A DNA stretch of 17,463 bases from NCBI GenBank assembly GCA_946627905.1, contig CAMOVY010000007.1, positions 1 through 17,463 of the forward strand. The letters run 5' to 3'. Position numbers and translations under genes: made by a program. Source of the stretch: an uncultured Clostridia bacterium. Its GTDB lineage: Bacteria > Bacillota > Clostridia > Christensenellales > Borkfalkiaceae. Below, piece by piece: positions 13,059 to 17,463 of this stretch. The notes below the pieces were generated by a model, which made no database searches, was not told where the DNA came from, and was given only the letters and a program-made list of their open reading frames with translations. How positions within the stretch are numbered: position 1 is the first letter of the stretch; each line of letters starts with the position of its first letter.

Positions 13059-14345
13059 TTATATATCTTCTTTTAATGCTGCTAAATCGAAAATCGCCTT
13101 TTTGTAAATTTCGTACGAGTTTATAAACAAATCTTTTTTAACCCGTTCGTCGGCTTCGTGCATATGGTAATTTTCGCCGTCGAATTCCGGTCCGAACGCG
13201 CAACCTTTTTTAAATACACGCGCGAAAGTGCTGCCGCCCATACTCACGGGCGTTTGGTTTTCACCCGTGATAGCGTTGTACGCTTTAAGCAAGGTTTGCA
13301 CGAACTTGCCGTCTTTGTCTGTCATAACGGGCGGGTGTTCGTGGTCTATAACCGTAATATCAAGCGGGGCTACGCTTAACTTTTCGTTTACCGTTTTTAA
13401 AGTGAACGGCGCGGGGATTCGCATATCGCATAAAATTTGCGTTCCCCCGTTTTTAAGTTCTTGGGCAAGGTCGGGCGAAAAGGTAAGATAGCCTTGTTCG
13501 TTTTTCATTTTCGCTATTTCCCACTTGTCTTTAAATAGATAGTCTATATAATCGCCGACGTTTTCTCCGCAGTCTTTTAAAAACTCAAAAAGCGGCAAAA
13601 GCGCGTTTTTGCCGAGTTGTGGCTGTGAACCGTGCGCCGCCACCCCGCGGCTTATAACCTTTCCGTCTTCAAAAGAAAGTCCGTGTTTTGCCAAAAGCGT
13701 TTTATCGAACTCTGCTTTGGGGTAAACTTCCGCGTGTGCGCAAACGGCGTTTATTACCGTGCCGCCTTTAATCGCCCCGAAATTTTTAAACGGCGGCAAA
13801 TTTATATTGACGTAGTAAAACCCTTTTTCCGCATACGATACGGGGAAATTGCCGTCGGGCGAAAACCCGTATTCGGGAAGAGTGGTTTTAGTCTTTAAGT
13901 ACTCGGCGTCTTTCCACCCGCTTTCTTCATTAGTGCCTACGAAAAAGCGGAATTTTTTGTTGCAAATAGCGCCGCTGTCTTTAAGTTCTTTTAACGCGTA
14001 AAGCGTCATAAGCATAGCGCCTTTGTCGTCGCCTACGCCCCTGCCGATAAGATAGCCGTCCTTTTCGGTAAGCGTAAACGGCGGAAAGTTCCAGCCCGTG
14101 CCCGCGGGTACGACGTCTAAATGCCCGATAATGCCTATTTCCTGTCCGTCGCCGTAAACGATTTCGCCCGCGTAGTTGTCGTAGTTTACGGTTTTAAACC
14201 CGAAACTTTCGGCAAGATTTAAAAACCACGTAAGGGCGGCTTTAACGTTTTTTCCGAACGGCGCGTCTTTTTCCGCTTTTGTCTCAACGCTTTCTATAGC
14301 GATAAGTTCGCCTAAATTTTTAATAAACCCGTCTGAATTTTTCAT
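13059..14345 (-). CDS. pepV: PepV-like M20 family dipeptidase
   Basis: A 428-residue zinc-dependent peptidase of family M20, in the PepV/Sapep branch of cytoplasmic dipeptidases. Zinc and catalytic motifs are GHLDVVP (H75, D77), GVGDDKGAM (D106/D107), TNEESGW (E140/E141), SPDGNFP (D164), and near the C-terminus HGSQP and MHEADE with a further metal histidine. Length is slightly below typical PepV (about 470). Its ATG at 14345 has only a weak GGGTAAG site. A promoter lies at 14373-14401, and radC diverges from it. Peptide-derived aromatic amino acids would feed the ior pathway, but that link is general. Succinyl-diaminopimelate desuccinylase is a less likely alternative, given the PepV-type SPDGNFP segment. 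Confidence 0.9.
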   Translation of the reverse strand: MKNSDGFIKNLGELIAIESVETKAEKDAPFGKNVKAALTWFLNLAESFGFKTVNYDNYAGEIVYGDGQEIGIIGHLDVVPAGTGWNFPPFTLTEKDGYLIGRGVGDDKGAMLMTLYALKELKDSGAICNKKFRFFVGTNEESGWKDAEYLKTKTTLPEYGFSPDGNFPVSYAEKGFYYVNINLPPFKNFGAIKGGTVINAVCAHAEVYPKAEFDKTLLAKHGLSFEDGKVISRGVAAHGSQPQLGKNALLPLFEFLKDCGENVGDYIDYLFKDKWEIAKMKNEQGYLTFSPDLAQELKNGGTQILCDMRIPAPFTLKTVNEKLSVAPLDITVIDHEHPPVMTDKDGKFVQTLLKAYNAITGENQTPVSMGGSTFARVFKKGCAFGPEFDGENYHMHEADERVKKDLFINSYEIYKKAIFDLAALKEDI

Positions 14346-14372
14346 AACTTACCCAAAAATAGATTTATTATC

Positions 14373-14401
14373 AGTATATACCTTTTGCAAAAATTTTGCA
14401 A
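14373..14401 (-). promoter_or_regulatory. Promoter of the dipeptidase gene with overlapping palindrome
   Basis: On the minus strand TTGCAA (14396-14401) and TATACT (14373-14378) are 17 bases apart. A perfect 17-bp palindrome, TTGCAAAA and TTTTGCAA around a central A (14385-14401), covers the -35 and half of the spacer and could be a repressor site. Confidence 0.68.
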
Positions 14402-14457
14402 CTTACATAAAACCGCGATAAAAATTTTGCCGTAATGGGCTAAAACCCGTTTTTTTA

Positions 14458-14486
14458 TTTACTTTTTGCGCAAATTTTGCTAAAAT
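14458..14486 (+). promoter_or_regulatory. radC promoter giving a leaderless start
   Basis: TTTACT (14458-14463) and TAAAAT (14481-14486) are 17 bases apart. The -10 ends 6 bases before the radC ATG, so transcription should begin at or next to the start codon. The A+T-rich stretch upstream carries AAATTTTGC at 14422-14430 and 14472-14480. Confidence 0.6.
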
Positions 14487-14492
14487 ACTCTT

Positions 14493-15197
14493 ATGCAACA
14501 AGGTGTTCACAGCGGTCATCGCGAACGGCTCGTTAAAAAGTTTACGGAGTTTCCCGATTCCTTTTCCGACCACGAACTGCTGGAAATGTTTTTATTCCCG
14601 CTGTTTCCGAGAAAGGACACGAACGAAATAGCGCATCGGCTTATCAATTCGTTCGGCAGTATAAAAAATGTCTTTAACGCGACGGCGGAACAGTTAAAGA
14701 CGGTAAACGGCGTGGGCGAAAAAACCGCCGCGTATATTGTCTTATACGGCAAAATGTTCAGAAAAACGGTGAACGTCTCACAAAAACAGGTGTTAAACCC
14801 GTTTACCTCTTTTGAAAACACCAAGCGGGAAATGTGCGCGCTGTTTTCAGGGCAAAAGAGCGAAAAGTTTTATTTCTTTTTGCTTAACTATAATTACGAA
14901 GTGGTTTTTCAGATGGAATATTCGGGCACGGCGGACGATTCTGTGTTTGCCGACACCGCGGAAATTGCCAAGGCGATGAGCGTGCATAACGCAAAATTCG
15001 CGATTATGGCGCATAATCACCCGAGCGGAAGCGTAAACCCAAGCGTCGAGGACGACGTTGCCACGAGAAAGTTCTATGTTCTTTGTAAACTTCACGGCGT
15101 AAATCTCGTCGACCACATTATAGTTGCCAAAGATAACCTGTTCAGTTATTTTTCCGATGGGAAAATCAATCTGATAAAGGAAACGACGGCGTTTTAA
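14493..15197 (+). CDS. radC: RadC/JAB-domain DNA repair family protein
   Basis: A 234-residue RadC protein. The N-terminus has HSGHRERL (6-13) and a helix-hairpin-helix region ending VNGVGEKTAAYI (71-82). The C-terminal MPN/JAMM domain has the metal motif HNHPSG..NPS..D (H174, H176, D187) and a candidate upstream glutamate E142. The biochemical role of RadC is unsettled; a DNA-processing or hydrolase role is inferred from folds. ATG 14493 is the only possible start, because an in-frame TAA lies at 14481-14483 and the conserved HSGHRERL begins five codons later. No ribosome binding site precedes it. gltX follows after 64 bases on the same strand. Confidence 0.92.
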   Translation: MQQGVHSGHRERLVKKFTEFPDSFSDHELLEMFLFPLFPRKDTNEIAHRLINSFGSIKNVFNATAEQLKTVNGVGEKTAAYIVLYGKMFRKTVNVSQKQVLNPFTSFENTKREMCALFSGQKSEKFYFFLLNYNYEVVFQMEYSGTADDSVFADTAEIAKAMSVHNAKFAIMAHNHPSGSVNPSVEDDVATRKFYVLCKLHGVNLVDHIIVAKDNLFSYFSDGKINLIKETTAF

Positions 15198-15261
15198 CCG
15201 CCCGCGCGGCGCAACTTTTCGTGCCGAAAATTCACGAATATTCAAGGAGCAATCATAAGTT

Positions 15262-16701
15262 ATGGAAAAAGTAAGAACGCGTTTCGCGCCCAGCCCTACG
15301 GGCTATCTGCATATAGGGGGGCTACGTACGGCGCTTTACGGATATCTGTTCGCAAAGCAGCGCGGCGGGGATTTTATTTTACGCATAGAAGATACCGACA
15401 CAACCCGCTACGTTGACGGCTCGGTGCAGATTATATACGACACTATGCGCGATTCCGGCATTATGTACGACGAGGGGCCGGACATCGGCGGCAATTACGG
15501 GCCGTATATTCAGAGCGAGAGAAAGGCGATTTATACCGAATACGCTAAAAAACTCGTGGAATGTGGCGGTGCGTATTACTGTTTTTGCACGCCCGAAAGA
15601 ATAGCGGGGTTAAAAGACAGCGAGGGCAACGTTCGCTACGACAAGCATTGTCTTAAACTTTCAAAAGCGGAGATAGAAGAGAAAATCGCGCGGGGCGAGC
15701 CGTACGTTATCCGCCAGAACGTTCCGACGGAAGGTTCGGGCACTTATCACGATTTGGTGTACGGCGATATTTCCGTGGACTATAAGGACATAGAAGACGG
15801 CATTTTGATTAAAAGCGACGGTATGCCAACCTATAACTTCGCAAACGTTATAGACGACCATCTTATGGGTATAACCCACGTTATCCGCGGCACGGAATAT
15901 CTTTCGTCCACGCCTAAATATAATTTAATGTACGACGCGTTCGGTTGGGAACGCCCCGTTTATATTCACCTGCCGCCCATAATGAAAGACGCGCAGCATA
16001 AACTTTCTAAAAGAAACGGCGACGCGGGGTATGAAGATTTTGTAAACAAAGGCTACGTAAAAGAAGCGATTGTCAACTACATAGCGCTTTTGGGTTGGAG
16101 TCCCAAAACAAATCAAGAAAAAATGAGTTTAGCGGAACTTGTCGAACATTTTTCGCTTGACGGTATAAACAAGTCGCCCGCTATTTTCGACGAAACCAAA
16201 ATGAAGTGGCTTTCCGGCGAATATATAAAGGAACTGTCTTTCGAAGAGTTTAAAAAACTTGCCTTGCCGTTTTTAAAGAAAAGCGCGGCTTACGGCAAGT
16301 TTGACGAAGATAAATTGCTTAATCTCGTTAAAACGCGGGTACAGATATTAAGCGAAATTCCCGAAAAGTTGGATTTTATAGCCGACTTTAAAGAGTTTGA
16401 CATAAGCCTTTTCGTAAACGAAAAACAAAAGGCAAGCATAGAACTTGCAAAAGAAATTTTGCCGAAAATTAAGGAAAGATTGTCAAACCTTTCGGAGTTT
16501 ACAAACTCCGTACTGTTTGAAAGTTTGGTTGCGCTATCTAATGAACTCGGCGTCAAAAAGCAAGCGCTTTTATGGATTGCGCGGATTGCCATTACGGGTA
16601 AGGGCGCGACGGCAGGCGGCGCAACTGAAATAGCAGAACTTTTAGGTAAAGACGAAACACTTAAAAGAATAGATTTTTCGATAGGCTTGTTAAACAAATA
16701 A
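15262..16701 (+). CDS. gltX: Glutamyl-tRNA synthetase
   Basis: A 479-residue class I aminoacyl-tRNA synthetase charging tRNA-Glu (and possibly tRNA-Gln, where the GatCAB route exists). The HIGH motif is H17-I-G-G20 inside FAPSPTGYLHIGGLRTAL, and the KMSKS motif is KLSKR (247-251), both usual for bacterial GluRS. The C-terminal half is the all-helical anticodon-binding part. Length is normal. AAGGAG at 15244-15249 lies 12 bases before ATG 15262, a long but workable spacing, and no nearer start is in frame. No separate promoter is obvious, so it may be read from the radC promoter. A hairpin follows the stop. Confidence 0.97.
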   Translation: MEKVRTRFAPSPTGYLHIGGLRTALYGYLFAKQRGGDFILRIEDTDTTRYVDGSVQIIYDTMRDSGIMYDEGPDIGGNYGPYIQSERKAIYTEYAKKLVECGGAYYCFCTPERIAGLKDSEGNVRYDKHCLKLSKAEIEEKIARGEPYVIRQNVPTEGSGTYHDLVYGDISVDYKDIEDGILIKSDGMPTYNFANVIDDHLMGITHVIRGTEYLSSTPKYNLMYDAFGWERPVYIHLPPIMKDAQHKLSKRNGDAGYEDFVNKGYVKEAIVNYIALLGWSPKTNQEKMSLAELVEHFSLDGINKSPAIFDETKMKWLSGEYIKELSFEEFKKLALPFLKKSAAYGKFDEDKLLNLVKTRVQILSEIPEKLDFIADFKEFDISLFVNEKQKASIELAKEILPKIKERLSNLSEFTNSVLFESLVALSNELGVKKQALLWIARIAITGKGATAGGATEIAELLGKDETLKRIDFSIGLLNK

Positions 16702-16722
16702 AATAGCATATAAAACCTAATC

Positions 16723-16746
16723 GCCGCCGCTTGAAAAAGCGGCGGC
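16723..16746 (+). terminator. Hairpin after gltX
   Basis: A 10-bp perfect stem, GCCGCCGCTT (16723-16732) and AAGCGGCGGC (16737-16746), has a GAAA tetraloop. The tail is ATGAATTTT, so termination strength is moderate. Position between converging gltX and xre copy 2 supports the call. Confidence 0.7.
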
Positions 16747-16764
16747 ATGAATTTTAAAAAGGCT

Positions 16765-16782
16765 TTATACCGTTTGGTATAA
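16765..16782. promoter_or_regulatory. Operator-like palindrome downstream of xre copy 2
   Basis: TTATACC (16765-16771) and GGTATAA (16776-16782) are perfect arms with a 4-base gap. The arms equal those of site B in both xre control regions, but there the gap is 5 bases, so binding by the same protein is uncertain. Confidence 0.4.
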
Positions 16783-16842
16783 TTTGATACAGGGTTGCGT
16801 GTTTATTATATAATTGATTTGCAATAAACCGATAAGAAAAAA

Positions 16843-17049
16843 TCAGCGGTTGACTTTCGGATTGTCCGTTCTTTCTAAAAGATAGTCAATGGATACGTCA
16901 AAATAGTCGGCAAGAGCGATAAGCGTCTTATAATCCGCTTGATGTTCCCCCGTTTCGTACCGACTTATTGTGTTTTGGTTCATATTTAAGTCGAGAGCGA
17001 GTTTAAGTTGTGAAATGTTTTTCGATTTTCTTAAAAATTTTAATCTCAT
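16843..17049 (-). CDS. Small Xre-family helix-turn-helix regulator, copy 2
   Basis: A 68-residue single-domain Cro/C1-type HTH protein, a paralogue of the one at 10541-10750: after a one-residue gap near the N-terminus only eight of 68 positions differ. The recognition region differs by one Ser/Thr change, so both should bind the same sites. ATG 17049 aligns with the start of copy 1; its ribosome binding site is weaker (AAGAGA, 17058-17063, against AAGGG), suggesting lower expression. The gene points inward towards copy 1. Downstream there is no U-tract terminator on its strand before the operator-like palindrome at 16765-16782. No toxin or enzyme partner is adjacent. Confidence 0.87.
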   Translation of the reverse strand: MRLKFLRKSKNISQLKLALDLNMNQNTISRYETGEHQADYKTLIALADYFDVSIDYLLERTDNPKVNR

Positions 17050-17071
17050 AATAAAAATCTCTTGACTTAAA

Positions 17072-17151
17072 TATACCAAAACGGTATAATAAAAATATCC
17101 CGATACGGGATATTTTACAAAAAGTTGTCAAACTTGAAATGCGGTCAAAAC
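17072..17151 (-). promoter_or_regulatory. xre copy 2 control region with two palindromic operator-like sites
   Basis: On the minus strand this repeats the copy 1 layout: the identical 27-base block (17125-17151) with TTGACA, then site A (arms 17107-17116 and 17092-17101, core TATCCC and GGGATA, 5 apart), then site B (GGTATA 17083-17088 and TATACC 17072-17077, 5 apart). Centres are again 24 bp apart. The bases between and beside the arms differ from copy 1 while the arms stay symmetrical, as expected of sites under selection. Confidence 0.72.
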
Positions 17152-17165
17152 GCCCTAATCTAAGG

Positions 17166-17204
17166 AAACCCCCGCCTGCGCTAATATAGCACAGGCGGGG
17201 GTTT
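17166..17204 (-). terminator. Long hairpin after mnmG
   Basis: A 13-bp perfect stem pairs 17166-17178 (AAACCCCCGCCTG) with 17192-17204, with three further inner pairs. On the minus strand it follows the mnmG stop by 9 bases; the tail is TTTCCTTAG, so the U-tract is short. Confidence 0.75.
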
Positions 17205-17213
17205 ATATAAACT

Positions 17214-17463
17214 TTAATTTTTCAGATATACCATTAAAACGGCGATATCCGCGGGCGAAACACCGGAAATTCGCCCCGCTTGCCCTAAATTTTGGGGGCG
17301 GATTTTATCGAGTTTTTGCCGCGCCTCTAAACGTAAGCCTTCCATTTTAAGATAGTCTATATTGTTCGGCAAAAGTTTTTCTTCCAACTTTTTAGCCTTT
17401 TCTATCTGTTCCTGTTCCTTAACGATATACCCAGAATATTTTGCGTCGATTTCCACGGTTTCA
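17214..17463 (-). CDS. mnmG: tRNA uridine-5-carboxymethylaminomethyl enzyme MnmG, C-terminal part
   Basis: The last 83 codons of MnmG (GidA), the FAD-dependent partner of MnmE that modifies the wobble uridine of certain tRNAs. The fragment shows the conserved C-terminal helical domain: AKYSGYIVKEQEQIEK, then LRLEARQKLDKIRPQNLGQA and RISGVSPADIAVLMVYL before the stop at 17214-17216. The frame continues past the right edge of the window, so the true start is not visible. In most Bacillota mnmG lies downstream of yidC-jag-mnmE in the same direction; here it faces the other way about 16 kb from jag. The hairpin at 17166-17204 ends its transcript. Confidence 0.93.
   Translation of the reverse strand, partial: ETVEIDAKYSGYIVKEQEQIEKAKKLEEKLLPNNIDYLKMEGLRLEARQKLDKIRPQNLGQAGRISGVSPADIAVLMVYLKN

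Overview
The window looks like a mid-GC chromosome segment from an anaerobic member of the Clostridia (Bacillota), probably an uncultured gut-type lineage. The evidence is an indolepyruvate:ferredoxin oxidoreductase, rubrerythrin, an iron-sulfur flavoprotein, a type A RNase P RNA, strong AGGAG ribosome binding sites and sigma-A-type promoters. No rRNA, tRNA, CRISPR array, transposase or phage gene was seen. The taxonomic placement is inference.

Region 1 (1-1027, + strand) holds the last 28 codons of a probable yidC and a complete jag (khpB) whose C-terminus carries an RG-rich tail.

Region 2 (1109-10301, + strand) is a tight nine-gene run: iorA, iorB, a phenylacetate-CoA ligase (PaaK family), a tandem-ACT protein, an amidohydrolase, a second AMP-forming acyl-CoA ligase, a sodium:solute symporter, thioredoxin and an iron-sulfur flavoprotein. 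The first four form a familiar module: IorAB oxidatively decarboxylates aryl-pyruvates from aromatic amino acids to aryl-acetyl-CoA and reduces ferredoxin, PaaK interconverts aryl acetate and its CoA ester, and the ACT protein may sense the amino acid. The next three (hydrolase, ligase, symporter) suggest uptake, processing and activation of a further acid whose identity the sequence does not show. The last two are thiol and electron-transfer proteins.

Region 3 (10302-11152) has hairpins, a small Xre-family regulator gene with two palindromic operator-like sites, a bidirectional terminator, and rnpB (RNase P RNA) on the minus strand with a near-perfect promoter.

Region 4 (11199-12416, minus strand) holds a divergent glutamate 5-kinase-like protein followed by two tiny, closely spaced reading frames of 34 and 36 codons and a terminator. 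Divergent from it is rubrerythrin (+); a 12-bp perfect palindrome overlaps the -35 elements of both promoters. A PepV-like dipeptidase (minus) converges on rubrerythrin at a strong GC hairpin.

Region 5 (14346-16701) has radC and gltX on the + strand; radC appears to be transcribed as a leaderless mRNA. Region 6 (16702-17463) holds a second, nearly identical xre gene in inverted orientation with a matching upstream region, then the 3' end of mnmG (minus strand, runs off the window).

The most unusual structures are the inverted pair of xre cassettes bracketing about 6.5 kb, the two-operator arrangement they share, the two small reading frames next to rnpB, the leaderless radC, and the extended aryl-acid operon.
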